Counted from the stretch's first letter, positions 1 through 9,891 are shown. The stretch: 64,000 nucleotides of DNA from an uncultured Prevotellaceae bacterium (GCA_900320055.1 ONQS01000008.1:32646-96645); one strand, 5' to 3'. Made by a program: numbers and translations. Notes: generated by a model from the sequence alone, not told the origin.

Positions 1-1
1 C

Positions 2-793
2 TCATGGACCGCCCTGGCCAACTTCTCGTTTAACCGTAGCAAGGTGCTCTACCTGCCCAACGAGTTGACCGAGATCCAGGGCACCCAGTATGGCGACATC
101 TTCCCCGTTGCCCGCCTGCATGAGTCATCGACGGGTATCTCGGGTAAGGATTACGTGCGTGACCCCGAAGGCCGTGTCGTGTGTGACGAGAACGGTTATC
201 CCATCATCGATGCCGCCAAGGGCCTCTACATCGGTAACCGTGAGCCCGACTGGCTGCTGGGTGTGGGAAGCACGCTGCGTTACAAGAACGCCACGCTGTC
301 GTTCCTGTTCGATGGCCGCAAGGGTGGTGACGTGGTCAACGTCACCGGCCGCAGCCAGATTACCAATGGCATGAGCAGCCTCTATGACAAGTACCGCAAC
401 CGCGAGTACATCATCGACGGTGTGCAGGCCGTGCCCGGTCCCGACGGAACGACGACCTATGTCAAGAACACGACGCCCATCGTGCTTGACTCCTATTTCA
501 TCAACACCTATTACTCGACCGTATCGTCCAACTTCATCGAGGACGGTTCCTATATCCGCTTGAGTTACGTGACGCTGAGTTACGACTTGGGCAAGCACTT
601 CAAGCGCACTTGGCCCGTTAAGGGCTTGTCGCTCACCGCTACGGCCCGCAACCTGTTCCTGTTAACCAAGTACCGTGGTAATGATCCGGCGGTACTGGCA
701 GGCACTGGCGGCGGTACGGGCAGCGCCGGTATCGACAATTACAACGTGCCCAGCACGCGCAGTTTCAATTTCACGCTTAAAGCAACATTCTAA
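2..793 (+). CDS. SusC/RagA-family TonB-dependent outer-membrane receptor, C-terminal part
   Basis: The reading frame is open from the window edge, so only the last 263 residues of the protein are present. They look like the end of a SusC-type beta-barrel: aromatic strands alternate with turns, and the final part has the family signature of a late strand (LSLTATARNLFLLTKYRG) followed by a last strand ending in FNFTLKATF with a terminal Phe, as outer-membrane barrels have. SusC proteins import oligosaccharides or peptides across the outer membrane with TonB energy, paired with a SusD lid lipoprotein. The susD gene follows after 14 bases, which supports the call. The plug domain, signal peptide and promoter lie outside the window, so substrate class cannot be judged from this piece. 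Confidence 0.93.
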   Translation, partial: SWTALANFSFNRSKVLYLPNELTEIQGTQYGDIFPVARLHESSTGISGKDYVRDPEGRVVCDENGYPIIDAAKGLYIGNREPDWLLGVGSTLRYKNATLSFLFDGRKGGDVVNVTGRSQITNGMSSLYDKYRNREYIIDGVQAVPGPDGTTTYVKNTTPIVLDSYFINTYYSTVSSNFIEDGSYIRLSYVTLSYDLGKHFKRTWPVKGLSLTATARNLFLLTKYRGNDPAVLAGTGGGTGSAGIDNYNVPSTRSFNFTLKATF

Positions 794-807
794 AAAGGCC
801 AACGACT

Positions 808-2721
808 ATGAAAAAGATCAAATTTTTAGCATTATTGATGCTGGTTGGCCTGATGTTGGTAGGTTGCAACGATATCCTCGACGATAACGTCAACCCCGAC
901 AGGGCCCATGTGATTGATGCCAAGGACGGTCTGCCTGTCATCATCTACTATGCCCAGCAGATTGTTTATGACCACAGTGAGTACTACGCCTACTTCTCGC
1001 AGATGCTCACCACGGGCGGCAAGAGTTCGGTGGGTGCCTACAGTTACAAGTGCGAGTGGGAGATGCTGACGATGAACCGCCACCCGATGTGGCGCCGCCA
1101 CTTCTACGACATCGGCAAGAATACCGATAATCTGGTAAAGAACTCCCAAGCCATCAACTCGCCCAACTATGAGTTGATAGGCCGCACAATCATGCTGATG
1201 TCCACTCAGTTGACGACCGATGCCTTTGGCGACATCCCCCGCAGCGAGGCCTACAAGAGCATCGCTCCGACCTATGACACGCAGGCCTCGGTCTACGCCT
1301 GGATGATGCAGGAGTGTGAAGACCTCATCAAGATGTATGAGGATCCGGCCATTGTCAACAATCCCGACAACCAGCCGCTTACGGTCAAGGAAGACCGCGT
1401 CTATGGCGGTGACTTGGAGAAGTGGAAAGGCCTGGTATATGCCATCAAGGCCCGCCTGCTGCTGCGCAACATCCCCAACGTGGACCGCTCGACAGCCATG
1501 TGCCAGAAGATTATCGATGCGGCCGATGCTGCCATCAACCAGTGGCGCAAGGGCGACGTGTTTGACTACCAGGGTAGCCGTGAACCATGGTTCGGTAATG
1601 AGCCGCGTTATTACTGGGACGGCGGCACGGGCACACAGAATGCCGTGTGGAGCGTTGCCCAGCCCGTCATCAACTCTTGGGAGTCGCGTGGCAACCTCTT
1701 GGGAAGTGCCATCCCCAGCAAGTTCTTTATGGTGGATCTGCTGGGTATCAGCAAGCCCGACAACGAGATGACCTGCGGCATGTTTAACGCCGAGGGTGCC
1801 CACGACGGCTTTGCCAACGACCCGCGCTGCGGACTGCTCATGATTGCCCGCACAGGACCTGCAAGCCCGTCGGTGACCAGCGAGCGCATCAAGATGCGTT
1901 ACCTGGAGAACAACATCGGCATGGGTACATCCTACAAGATCGCCAACTACCCCAACCTGTATATGGGCGCATACGCTGGCGCGGCCGATGCCTATAACCC
2001 CATCTTCACGATGGAGGAGTTGTACTTCATCAAGGCCGAGGCCATGTACTGGATGGGTAACAAGACCGAGGCGTGTGCCCTGGCCAAGGAAGCCACCCAG
2101 TGGAACATCCAGCGCCATCTCGACGCCTTCCTGCGACTCTATCCTAACGAGAATTACAATTCCAGCACCGATAACAAGTATCCCGGCAACTCGGTCTCTG
2201 GCGGCAAGCCTGGTTTCCAACCGGCCGAGTATTGGGACGCTCAAGTAGCCGCTTTCCTCGACAATGAGGACTACTACAAGGGCAAGAACGTGTCGGTGCA
2301 CAAAGTCACCGACCGTGGCAACAAGCACTGGTTCTTCAATCCTAGCGAGTTCTCGCTGAGCGACCTCATGCAGCAGAAGTACATCGCCATGTACCTCCAG
2401 CCCGAGCAGTGGACCGACATGCGCCGTTACCACTACAGTAACAACCGCAATCACTACGGCATCGGCGACAACCAGGAAATCGTGTACCCGACCCTGCGGC
2501 GTCCCTACAACCTCTATGCAGCCTACTGGATCGATGGCCTGACCGAGGAGCAGAAGGAGAACACCTGGATTCAGCGCATCAACTACGACCCCGAGACTGA
2601 GGAGAAGTACAACCGTCAGGAACTCGAGCGCCTAGGTGCCTACAAGAACTACAAGTGGTTGCAGGAACCCATGATTTGGGCCCGCAACTATGGCGAAATC
2701 ACCTCGTTAACCCAAGAATAA
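808..2721 (+). CDS. SusD/RagB-like nutrient-binding outer-membrane lipoprotein
   Basis: This is the surface lipoprotein that forms the lid over the SusC pore and captures the nutrient. The N-terminus has a basic start, a hydrophobic stretch and a lipobox ending in Cys (VGLMLVGC), then an acidic NDILDDN segment typical of surface-exported Bacteroidetes lipoproteins. The 637-residue product is helix-rich with TPR-like spacing (for example FTMEELYFIKAEAMYWMG and the QQKYIAMYLQPEQWTDMRR region near residues 520-540), as in the SusD-like_2 branch, and is somewhat longer than a usual SusD (about 500-600). It sits 14 bases after susC and 54 bases before the next lipoprotein gene, so it is clearly part of the same operon. 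The ligand is not predictable from sequence alone. Confidence 0.93.
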   Translation: MKKIKFLALLMLVGLMLVGCNDILDDNVNPDRAHVIDAKDGLPVIIYYAQQIVYDHSEYYAYFSQMLTTGGKSSVGAYSYKCEWEMLTMNRHPMWRRHFYDIGKNTDNLVKNSQAINSPNYELIGRTIMLMSTQLTTDAFGDIPRSEAYKSIAPTYDTQASVYAWMMQECEDLIKMYEDPAIVNNPDNQPLTVKEDRVYGGDLEKWKGLVYAIKARLLLRNIPNVDRSTAMCQKIIDAADAAINQWRKGDVFDYQGSREPWFGNEPRYYWDGGTGTQNAVWSVAQPVINSWESRGNLLGSAIPSKFFMVDLLGISKPDNEMTCGMFNAEGAHDGFANDPRCGLLMIARTGPASPSVTSERIKMRYLENNIGMGTSYKIANYPNLYMGAYAGAADAYNPIFTMEELYFIKAEAMYWMGNKTEACALAKEATQWNIQRHLDAFLRLYPNENYNSSTDNKYPGNSVSGGKPGFQPAEYWDAQVAAFLDNEDYYKGKNVSVHKVTDRGNKHWFFNPSEFSLSDLMQQKYIAMYLQPEQWTDMRRYHYSNNRNHYGIGDNQEIVYPTLRRPYNLYAAYWIDGLTEEQKENTWIQRINYDPETEEKYNRQELERLGAYKNYKWLQEPMIWARNYGEITSLTQE

Positions 2722-2775
2722 TGACCTTAACGACCCTAAGGACCTTAAGGACCTTATAAAGAAAACAATAAGATT
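2722..2775 (+). repeat. Four tandem 9-bp units in the susD-lipoprotein spacer
   Basis: Directly after the susD stop there are four consecutive 9-bp units from 2723 to 2758: GACCTTAAC, GACCCTAAG, GACCTTAAG and GACCTTATA. A second, similar array occurs in the next spacer of the same operon (3828-3864). The role is unknown. It could affect mRNA processing or stability between cistrons, or be a neutral simple repeat. Confidence 0.85.
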
Positions 2776-3822
2776 ATGAAACGATACAAGATATTTGGAT
2801 TGGTTACTCTGATGGCATTGATCGCGACCTCGTGTGCGATACATGACCCGTTTGCTGACAACGGCGAGTTGGGACAAGTATTGCCCACGGTGGACTGGGA
2901 ACAGGGCTCCACGGTGGTCAAGGCTGGCCGATACGCCACTTTCAAGGGCAAATACTATACGACCAGCGAGAAAACGATCGACCATAGCGAGGTGTGGTGC
3001 CTGATCAAGCGTGAGCAGACCGCTACGGCTACCAGCAAACTGACCACATCGCTGGCCTATACCAAGAACTACTCCCTGACCGATACGGTGCGCTCCAGCC
3101 AGATGGTGGCCTCCTATCCGCATAGCAAGGCTGAATGGGACGGTTACGAGTATGTCCTGACCGACAGTTTCCCGACTTCGCGCACTCTGGCACCAGTGAC
3201 CTGGATCAATCCCGAAGAGTGGGATCAGGAGAAGTTCGACAGTTATTATCCCTCGACGTTCCAGCAGGAGTTTAAGGACTACATGGTCAACGCCTTGACC
3301 AAGGATAGCACCTACTACAACGACCTGCGCAACGTCTATATCAACTATGAGTTTCCTGCAGAGTTGTTTGAGCAACTCAATGGGCAGTATAACATCGATT
3401 TCCCAACGGTGACGGCATCGGCCGACAAGTCCGACGCCTGGTTCACTACCGATGAAGTGGATCACTACTATTACATCACCGTGGGCGATGACGGTAGCGC
3501 CGTCTATCACGAGATTGCCCAGGAGAGCGACGCTCCCGCTGGTGTCAACGTGCAGCCGGTCTACAAGTCTGCCTACTGGCTCTTCTCGCGTTACAGCGAC
3601 GACACGGGCGGTAAAATCACTACGGTGCGCCGCCAGTACATGCCCTACTTCAAGAGCATGATCGAGACCATTCCCTTCACGTCATGGATCTACAACACGT
3701 CGGACAAGGCCTTTACGGTCAACTTCTCACGCACTTATTATCTGGAACCCCAGTTCCGAGTGTATGACACCGATGGCAAGGTGGGCGTGACTACCGATAA
3801 CAAAGAAGTGACACTCAACTAG
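2776..3822 (+). CDS. Lipoprotein of unknown function in the SusCD operon
   Basis: I do not recognise a family. The 348-residue product begins with a lipoprotein signal peptide (LVTLMALIATSC, lipidated Cys at about residue 20) and has no further obvious membrane segment. The body is rich in Tyr, Trp, Thr and Asp with short beta-type stretches, and has the look of a two-domain beta-sandwich protein, which is an impression only. In SusCD operons the position after susD is commonly taken by a surface glycan-binding lipoprotein that assists SusD, and that is the best guess here. Spacing to susD is 54 bases and to the PKD lipoprotein 56 bases, both spacers filled by 9-bp repeats. Confidence is high for a real lipoprotein gene and low for any function. 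Confidence 0.85.
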   Translation: MKRYKIFGLVTLMALIATSCAIHDPFADNGELGQVLPTVDWEQGSTVVKAGRYATFKGKYYTTSEKTIDHSEVWCLIKREQTATATSKLTTSLAYTKNYSLTDTVRSSQMVASYPHSKAEWDGYEYVLTDSFPTSRTLAPVTWINPEEWDQEKFDSYYPSTFQQEFKDYMVNALTKDSTYYNDLRNVYINYEFPAELFEQLNGQYNIDFPTVTASADKSDAWFTTDEVDHYYYITVGDDGSAVYHEIAQESDAPAGVNVQPVYKSAYWLFSRYSDDTGGKITTVRRQYMPYFKSMIETIPFTSWIYNTSDKAFTVNFSRTYYLEPQFRVYDTDGKVGVTTDNKEVTLN

Positions 3823-3878
3823 GAGAAGACCTTAATCGACTTTAAGGACTTTAACGACCTTTTAAACAGAACAAAACG
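3823..3878 (+). repeat. Second array of 9-bp units in the same operon
   Basis: Units GACCTTAAT (3828), GACTTTAAG (3838), GACTTTAAC (3847) and GACCTTTTA (3856) match the array at 2723-2758, with one extra base after the first unit. It again fills the gap between a stop codon and the next start. Confidence 0.82.
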
Positions 3879-5609
3879 ATGAAGACATTCAATAAAATCG
3901 CATTCCTGACCCTAATGGCGGTGATGGCAGTGTCGTGTATTGATAAAACGCCCGACTACAACAACTTCGCCTCCAAGGATGTTGACTTTACCTATAGGGT
4001 GGATGATGACCGCTACGGTCTGGACTTCTATGTGGTTTCGACCGTCGAGTTCACCAACACTTCGTCCAAGTCGGGCAATGTCACCTGGGATTTCGGCGAT
4101 GGTACCACATCGACCGAAATGAACCCCTCGCACAAGTATGACAAGGCGGGTATCTACCAAGTCACGCTCTCGGTCGAGGGGGTGGGGAGCCGCACCTATC
4201 CGCTGCTCATCTACGACATCGCTCCGGTGCTGAGTGTTGCCGAGCAGAGCGCAACTCCTGTGGTGATCAACGATGTGGACGTGAAACTCGATATCGAATT
4301 GCCTAATCCCGAGAATCTGACCTGCAAGTATGTGTGGACCTTCCCCGAAGGCACTCACGACGCGCAGGGCAACCTGATTACGACCTTTGAGGGCTACAGT
4401 CATGCCGATGGCACAATCGACAACCCTGGCAAGTTGACCTTCAGCAACATCGGTTCGCAACGCATCACGTTGCAGACGTGGTTTGACATCAATGGCGAGA
4501 ACAGGCGTCTGGAGGACAGTTACGTCAATGTGCAGGTCGGATCATCGGTTCCGGCACCCACGCTCTACTACGCTACTCAGGGCGGTAACATCATGGCGGT
4601 GAAACTGGTGGACCTCTCGCAGTTGCCCGCAGGTACCAAAAATCTGCCCTTTGATATGGGTGTTAGTTCAGGCAATATGCCTACCACGCTGGTGTTTGCC
4701 ACCGAGCGGACGGTGACAGACAGCGCCACGATCGAGCAGGACAACGTCTATATCCTGGACTGTGGCAAGCAGTACTACTACATCAATGATGAGGCGGGCA
4801 ATCTGGGCGACGGCAAGATCACTGTCATGAGTGCCGATGGCTCGACCACCAACGTCATGATTACCAATGTCGGCGGACAAGCCTTTAACGACCCGTTCCA
4901 GGGCTGTACCGATGGCTCCTACCTCTATTATACTGACCGCAACACGGGTGTGCGGCGCATTCCGCTCAGTACCCGTGGCGAGACCGAGCAGACCAACTTC
5001 AACAGCACTGCCGGCTACTATGTGGTCAACAACCAGTTGAGTTATTATGGTCAGGGCATTGCCTATGGCGCGATCCACACCGGATTGTACTTGGACAAGA
5101 CGGGCATGTTCTGGTGGGGCAAGAACTATTCGGGTAACGGTATCTACCGTTTCCGTTCAACCGATATCGGCAAGACCGGCACCGGTGTTCCTATCCCGCA
5201 TCCCATCGTGCTCGAGACCACCCAGCCGCGTGCCTTCACGCTTGATGAGGATTTGGGCTACCTCTATGTGTGGATGACAAAGGGCACAACGCCTGGTGTG
5301 GGATTCACACAGTATGCCATCCCGGCCGAGAATGCCACGGTCACCTACGATAAGTATATCAACTTCATCACCATGGAGGCCGATCCCATCAACACGACCG
5401 ATGCCGAGGGCGTCTACACCACCCAGATGGCCGTGGATGAGCAGACCCACTATGTCTATTTCGGCTTCCGTGCCGCCACCACCGAGAAGACCTACACCAC
5501 GGGCTTGTACTACTTCAATCCCGACGATGGCAAGGTCTATAACTTCAATGGCAACAAGGACAAGATCTTGGGCGTGTGCATCAATCCGCGACTGACCAAC
5601 TTGTTCTAA
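3879..5609 (+). CDS. PKD-domain surface lipoprotein
   Basis: The product (576 residues) starts with a lipoprotein signal peptide (LMAVMAVSC). A PKD domain spans roughly residues 45-115, seen from the family core WDFGDGT followed by HKYDKAGIYQVTLSV. The rest resembles a repetitive beta-structured module: it reports tokens such as DGSYLYYTDRNTGVRRIPL and TGLYYFNPDDGKVYNFNG, as beta-propeller-like surface proteins do. PKD domains usually mediate binding or spacing on secreted carbohydrate- or protein-active proteins. Its place as the fourth gene of the SusCD operon suggests a surface ligand-binding protein. No catalytic motif is visible. The propeller assignment is an inference from repeated strand patterns. 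Confidence 0.85.
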   Translation: MKTFNKIAFLTLMAVMAVSCIDKTPDYNNFASKDVDFTYRVDDDRYGLDFYVVSTVEFTNTSSKSGNVTWDFGDGTTSTEMNPSHKYDKAGIYQVTLSVEGVGSRTYPLLIYDIAPVLSVAEQSATPVVINDVDVKLDIELPNPENLTCKYVWTFPEGTHDAQGNLITTFEGYSHADGTIDNPGKLTFSNIGSQRITLQTWFDINGENRRLEDSYVNVQVGSSVPAPTLYYATQGGNIMAVKLVDLSQLPAGTKNLPFDMGVSSGNMPTTLVFATERTVTDSATIEQDNVYILDCGKQYYYINDEAGNLGDGKITVMSADGSTTNVMITNVGGQAFNDPFQGCTDGSYLYYTDRNTGVRRIPLSTRGETEQTNFNSTAGYYVVNNQLSYYGQGIAYGAIHTGLYLDKTGMFWWGKNYSGNGIYRFRSTDIGKTGTGVPIPHPIVLETTQPRAFTLDEDLGYLYVWMTKGTTPGVGFTQYAIPAENATVTYDKYINFITMEADPINTTDAEGVYTTQMAVDEQTHYVYFGFRAATTEKTYTTGLYYFNPDDGKVYNFNGNKDKILGVCINPRLTNLF

Positions 5610-5656
5610 TCAGTTAATGTTTGTACGGAACAATCCGTTAATCCTGTGCACGTCCA

Positions 5657-8236
5657 ATGAAACGTACATTAACCCTGATAGCATTACTGGTGGCGATGGC
5701 CACCAGTTTTGTCATCGCAGCAGACGCCGGCGATCCGCCCAAGCGGGAGCAGCGTGGCATGTGGATCACCGCCTATCTCAACGATTGGCCCAGCGGCGCC
5801 ATCACCGAGCGCAACACGCCCACGATGCAGAATGCCTGCCGCAAGATGCTCGACACCTTGCGTGTCAATCACATCAACGCGGTTTATTACCATGTGCGGG
5901 CCATGTGTGACGCGATGTATAATTCGGCCTATGAGCCCTGGTCGAGTTACGTCTCGGGAACCCGTGGCGTGGCGCCGGCCTTCGATCCCTTTGCCTATCT
6001 CGTTCAGGAAGCGCATAAGCGGGGCATCGAGGTCTATGCTTGGGTCAATCCCTACCGTTATGCCCATGGCGACAACATGTGGGGACAGAGTCCGCTCGAC
6101 TACGTGCATACCCACCCCGAGTGGCTGCTGACCACCGCCTATGAGACGGTGCTCAACCCTGGCATTCCCGAGGTGCGGCAGCGCGTGGTGGACGTCTGCA
6201 AGGATATTTTGGTTAAGTATGACGTTGACGGTCTTGTGTTTGACGACTATTTCTATAATCAGGATAACCCGTCGTTTGCGCTCGATGCCGACCTGTATAA
6301 CGCCTACAAGGCAAGTGGCGGTGCGATGAGCCAGGGCGACTGGCGACGCGAGAATGTCAACCAGATGGTCAAGGACGTGGGCGACATGGTGCGGGCTACC
6401 AAGCCGTGGGTGCGTTTCGGCATCGGCCCTGCCGGTGTGGCCTGTAGCAGTCAGGCCGTGGCCGACCAGTATGGGGTGGAACCGAGCCCGGGCACCGACT
6501 GGCAGTATAACCAGATCTATAGTGACCCGATGGCATGGCTCACACGAGGCACCATCGACTTTTTGGCACCTCAGGTCTATTGGCCCACCACAGGCACCTT
6601 TATCCCTGTGACCACGTGGTGGGGCAAAATGGCGGCGCGTTTCAATCGTCATGTCTTCATCAGCCAGTGGGTACCCGACGATGCCGCGTGGACCCTCGAC
6701 GAGTATGTCAAGCAGGGGCGTGTCATGCGCGAGGCAATGGCTGCGGGTGGCAATCCGGGCATGGTCTATTTCCGCTATGGCACATGGCGAAGCAAGAGTG
6801 AGAAGATCGACGGCAAGGTGCGCCAGTTGCGCATCTGGCTGCGTGACAGCCTCTACTCGACGGTGGCCTTGAATCCCGCCCCGGCATGGACTGATCCTGG
6901 CCAGACCTATACTACCGTCAGCAATCTCCGGTATAGCGATGGCGTGCTCTGCTGGGACAGTGTCCCCAATGTGCGCTATGTGGTCTATGCTATCCCCGAT
7001 AGCGTGGATGATGCTGGCTTTAGGTGCCAAGCGCGATATATCGATGGCATTTCGTATGGGGCATCCTATAGCCTGCCTGATGCCAAGCGCGAGGGTTACC
7101 ACTATGCGGTATCGATTCTCGACCGATGGGAAAATGAGTACGCTCCGGTAATGCCTGGAGTCGTGCCCGTACAGGCACCAGAGCCGCAATTGGTCTTTCC
7201 TGCCGACGGCGACGAGGTGACCCTGCTCGCTGACTTGCGATGGTCGGGAGGGGACGGCACTGTGCGCCACGTGGTGCAGGTCTATGCCGATAGCGATCTC
7301 GACTCGCTTGTCGCGCAAGTCGAGGCCGACTCCCTGAGCATGCCTCTGTCACGGATTCCCGCCTTGACCGAAGGCACCTACTGGTGGCGTGTCGTGGCGC
7401 GTGGATTGGGACAGTGGGATTGTCCGAGCCAGGTGCGTCGGTTTGTGCTCAAGCAGATGCGGATCACCGCTCCTGGCAATGCTGCTGCCTCGGTATCATT
7501 AACTCCTGTCATCGAGTGGACTCCGGGTGGCAGTGACACTGATTATCTGCTGGAACTCTCAACCAGCCCGATGCTCAACCAGCCCGACACTGTCCGTCTG
7601 ACTGAGCCATGCTGGCAAGTGCCGCTTTACCGACTGGCAGGGGCCACTACCTACTATGTCCGCGTGACGGCTACCGATGGCGGGGCAACAATGATGACGC
7701 CTGTCTCGTCCTTCACTACGGTCGAGGTGGTTCCTCCTGTGCCCGACTATATCGTGCCTGGGCAGAGCGACTCGGTGCTCTGCTCATGGGATATCGTGCG
7801 GTTTGTACCAGTCGAGGGGGCCGCTTCGCTGAGGGTCCAGATCAGTAACTCTGAGTCGTTTCCTGCACGCACATCCTACAACGGCACCATCGAGGCTCCT
7901 GTGTTTGAAACGCCCCGTCTGGGCGAGATCAAGGGCGCTGGCAAGTTGTCCGACGGCAAGACCTACTATGTGCGTGCTCGCTATGCTTACCGTACGCTGG
8001 CCGCTGGCGCTACTATGCAGTATACCGACTATTGCGACATCCGCTCGTTTGTCTATCGCGAGGCTGTCGCGGGCGACGTAAACCAGGACGGCGAGGTCAA
8101 TATAGCCGACGTCAATATGCTCATCGGCTACATTCTTTTGGGCACAGGGGGGGATAATCCTGCTGTCGACGTCAATCAGGATAGCGAGGTCAACATTGCC
8201 GACGTCAATGCGGTAATCAGCATCATACTGAATTGA
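5657..8236 (+). CDS. Secreted GH10-like (DUF187/GHL10) glycoside hydrolase with fibronectin-like and dockerin-like domains
   Basis: An N-terminal signal peptide (residues 1-21, cleavage near VIAAD) is followed by a GHL10/DUF187 catalytic domain at about residues 30-400. Seen there are the opening REQRGMWITAY, AWVNPYRYA, a VDGLVFDDYFY strand near residue 195, and FGIGPAG and FLAPQVYWP. The E. coli relative DigH (YddW) of this family cuts peptide-free peptidoglycan glycans, and other members act on other glycans. Two or three fibronectin-like modules follow (about 400-790), and the last 60 residues hold two dockerin-type calcium repeats (DVNQDGEVNIADVN and DVNQDSEVNIADVN). The gene starts 47 bases after the PKD lipoprotein with no promoter seen, so it is probably the last gene of the SusCD operon. 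The exact glycan target is unknown. Confidence 0.9.
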   Translation: MKRTLTLIALLVAMATSFVIAADAGDPPKREQRGMWITAYLNDWPSGAITERNTPTMQNACRKMLDTLRVNHINAVYYHVRAMCDAMYNSAYEPWSSYVSGTRGVAPAFDPFAYLVQEAHKRGIEVYAWVNPYRYAHGDNMWGQSPLDYVHTHPEWLLTTAYETVLNPGIPEVRQRVVDVCKDILVKYDVDGLVFDDYFYNQDNPSFALDADLYNAYKASGGAMSQGDWRRENVNQMVKDVGDMVRATKPWVRFGIGPAGVACSSQAVADQYGVEPSPGTDWQYNQIYSDPMAWLTRGTIDFLAPQVYWPTTGTFIPVTTWWGKMAARFNRHVFISQWVPDDAAWTLDEYVKQGRVMREAMAAGGNPGMVYFRYGTWRSKSEKIDGKVRQLRIWLRDSLYSTVALNPAPAWTDPGQTYTTVSNLRYSDGVLCWDSVPNVRYVVYAIPDSVDDAGFRCQARYIDGISYGASYSLPDAKREGYHYAVSILDRWENEYAPVMPGVVPVQAPEPQLVFPADGDEVTLLADLRWSGGDGTVRHVVQVYADSDLDSLVAQVEADSLSMPLSRIPALTEGTYWWRVVARGLGQWDCPSQVRRFVLKQMRITAPGNAAASVSLTPVIEWTPGGSDTDYLLELSTSPMLNQPDTVRLTEPCWQVPLYRLAGATTYYVRVTATDGGATMMTPVSSFTTVEVVPPVPDYIVPGQSDSVLCSWDIVRFVPVEGAASLRVQISNSESFPARTSYNGTIEAPVFETPRLGEIKGAGKLSDGKTYYVRARYAYRTLAAGATMQYTDYCDIRSFVYREAVAGDVNQDGEVNIADVNMLIGYILLGTGGDNPAVDVNQDSEVNIADVNAVISIILN

Positions 8237-8370
8237 TGGTCTCGCAAGAGGCTGGTAACCATAGTTGATAGGCGGTATGCGCTCATCCGGTTTCTAATGA
8301 AAAAGGCCGGGAGGGAATACCGCTTTCGGGAAAATGTTGGTTTTTTTTATCAATTATTGTTGCCTTGGGT

Positions 8371-8401
8371 TTTGAACGTAACGAAAAATTTTGTTACTTT
8401 G
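8371..8401 (+). promoter_or_regulatory. Bacteroidetes-type promoter for the 8461-13766 operon
   Basis: TTTG at 8371-8374 and TTACTTTG at 8394-8401 are separated by 19 bases and lie 59 bases upstream of the ATG at 8461. The -7 box differs from TAnnTTTG at one position. It implies that the following three genes can be expressed separately from the SusCD genes. Confidence 0.6.
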
Positions 8402-8460
8402 CTATGTTCAAGCACAATGTGATATAGAATAATATTTAACAACTTAATAAACAGTCGATT

Positions 8461-9852
8461 ATGAAGAAACTTCTACTCTCCCTTATCATGATGGCTACAG
8501 CCGCTGTCAGCGCGCTGGCTATAACCGATGGCGTGACCTATCAGCCGGTTAACGACATCAAGATCGTTAACCTGTGGATTCAGGACCGCGCCCACACACA
8601 GAACGAGTGGGGCGTAAAGCCCTACTGCAACACCTATGCCCGTACGGCGGTGATGCACGATGGCTACATTTACATCTCGCGGACCAATGCCAACACCGTC
8701 ATCCAAGGCAACGACACGCTGCTCCAGAGTGTCGTTTACAAATTGGATGCCGCAACCGGCAACTTGGTGAAGGAATTGCCTCTGACGCTCAATGGTGCTA
8801 TCTATGGCACATCGACGCTTAATGCCAACACGGTGGGTGTCGATAACTTTGGACACTTGTTTATCGCTCCTTATACCAGCGAATTGGCAACCGAGTCTCC
8901 CATCTATCTGCTGGATGGCGAGACGGGCGAACTGACCCTGGTGGCAAGCCTCGAAAAGGGCGACGTGCTCTCGCGCTGCGACTATATGGACGTGATGGGC
9001 GACCTCACGCGTGAGCAGGCCGAGTGTAACATCATGACGGTGGGCACGAGCACCGAGGTCATCTACCGCTGGCATGCCGATCAGGGCGGTGACTTCGAGG
9101 GCGGTTTTGACGGCGATCCTTATCTGGCCATCCTCGATTTCTATCCCGAGACCGTTACCCAGTGGGGATATGGACCCGTTGTGAAGATGATCCTTGGCGA
9201 GGACGAGGAGAATCGCTACAGTGGCGAGTTGTTCTATGTCGACGGCTTCACGACATCGCCCATCCTCTATGATGTGACGGGCACGATGGTCGACAACTTC
9301 GAGAACACCGATCCCGACTTGCTGCCGATGGACGTGGGCGCCAATGGCGTGTGCGAGTTTACCCTCGACGGACGCAACTTCATCGTTTATGTAGCGGCTC
9401 AGTATACCGGCGTTGACGAGGCCACGATGATCAACAAGGCTTGCCAGAGTTACATCTGCGAACTGGGCGAGGGCATGACCCTGGGGGGCATGCAGCGCTA
9501 CTGGATGGTGCCCGACGAGTTGGGCGCCATGAGTGACGGTGGCACACGCGTCCAGAGCATGAATGTGGAGTATGGTGTCGATAGCGAGGGCAACGAGGAA
9601 ATCACCCTCTTCATCTTCAAGTGCTACAATGGCATGGCCGTCTACAAAATCGGCAAGAACGTGAAGCCTGCCGACGAGCCTGATGTGAAGGGTGACGTCA
9701 ATGGCGACGGCGAGGTCAACATCGCCGATGTGAATGCCCTTATCGACATGATCCTGAAGGGTAACAACACGCCCTCGGGCGACGTCAACGGCGACGGTGA
9801 AGTCAATATCGCTGATGTTAACGCTGTCATCGATATCATCCTGAAATCCTGA
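8461..9852 (+). CDS. Secreted protein of unknown family with paired dockerin-like repeats (paralog 1)
   Basis: The 463-residue protein has a signal peptide (AAVSALA cleavage region, about residue 20), a 380-residue central domain, and two dockerin-type repeats at the end (GDVNGDGEVNIADVN, twice). The central domain shows recurring strand-turn units such as YIYISRTNANTV, SPIYLLDGETGELTLV and RNFIVYVAAQ, reminiscent of a beta-propeller, but I recognise no named family and no catalytic motif. It is clearly homologous along its full length to the next gene product: both contain YLDVMGDLT or YMDVMGDLT, QAECNIMTV, HADQGGD, GGFDGDPY and YNGMAVYKIG. First gene of a promoter-led operon ending in a phosphodiester glycosidase. 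A glycan-binding or glycan-cleaving role is possible but not shown. Confidence 0.88.
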   Translation: MKKLLLSLIMMATAAVSALAITDGVTYQPVNDIKIVNLWIQDRAHTQNEWGVKPYCNTYARTAVMHDGYIYISRTNANTVIQGNDTLLQSVVYKLDAATGNLVKELPLTLNGAIYGTSTLNANTVGVDNFGHLFIAPYTSELATESPIYLLDGETGELTLVASLEKGDVLSRCDYMDVMGDLTREQAECNIMTVGTSTEVIYRWHADQGGDFEGGFDGDPYLAILDFYPETVTQWGYGPVVKMILGEDEENRYSGELFYVDGFTTSPILYDVTGTMVDNFENTDPDLLPMDVGANGVCEFTLDGRNFIVYVAAQYTGVDEATMINKACQSYICELGEGMTLGGMQRYWMVPDELGAMSDGGTRVQSMNVEYGVDSEGNEEITLFIFKCYNGMAVYKIGKNVKPADEPDVKGDVNGDGEVNIADVNALIDMILKGNNTPSGDVNGDGEVNIADVNAVIDIILKS

Positions 9853-9891
9853 TGCCTTATCCCTATTAGAGGGATCAATAACCGAAATCAC

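Noticed and set aside
832-2454. Long open frame (540 codons) opposite susD on the minus strand
   Set aside because: It is the antisense shadow of a GC-rich gene with strong codon bias: no family signature, low-complexity His/Val/Gly-rich product, and it fully overlaps a clear SusD gene.
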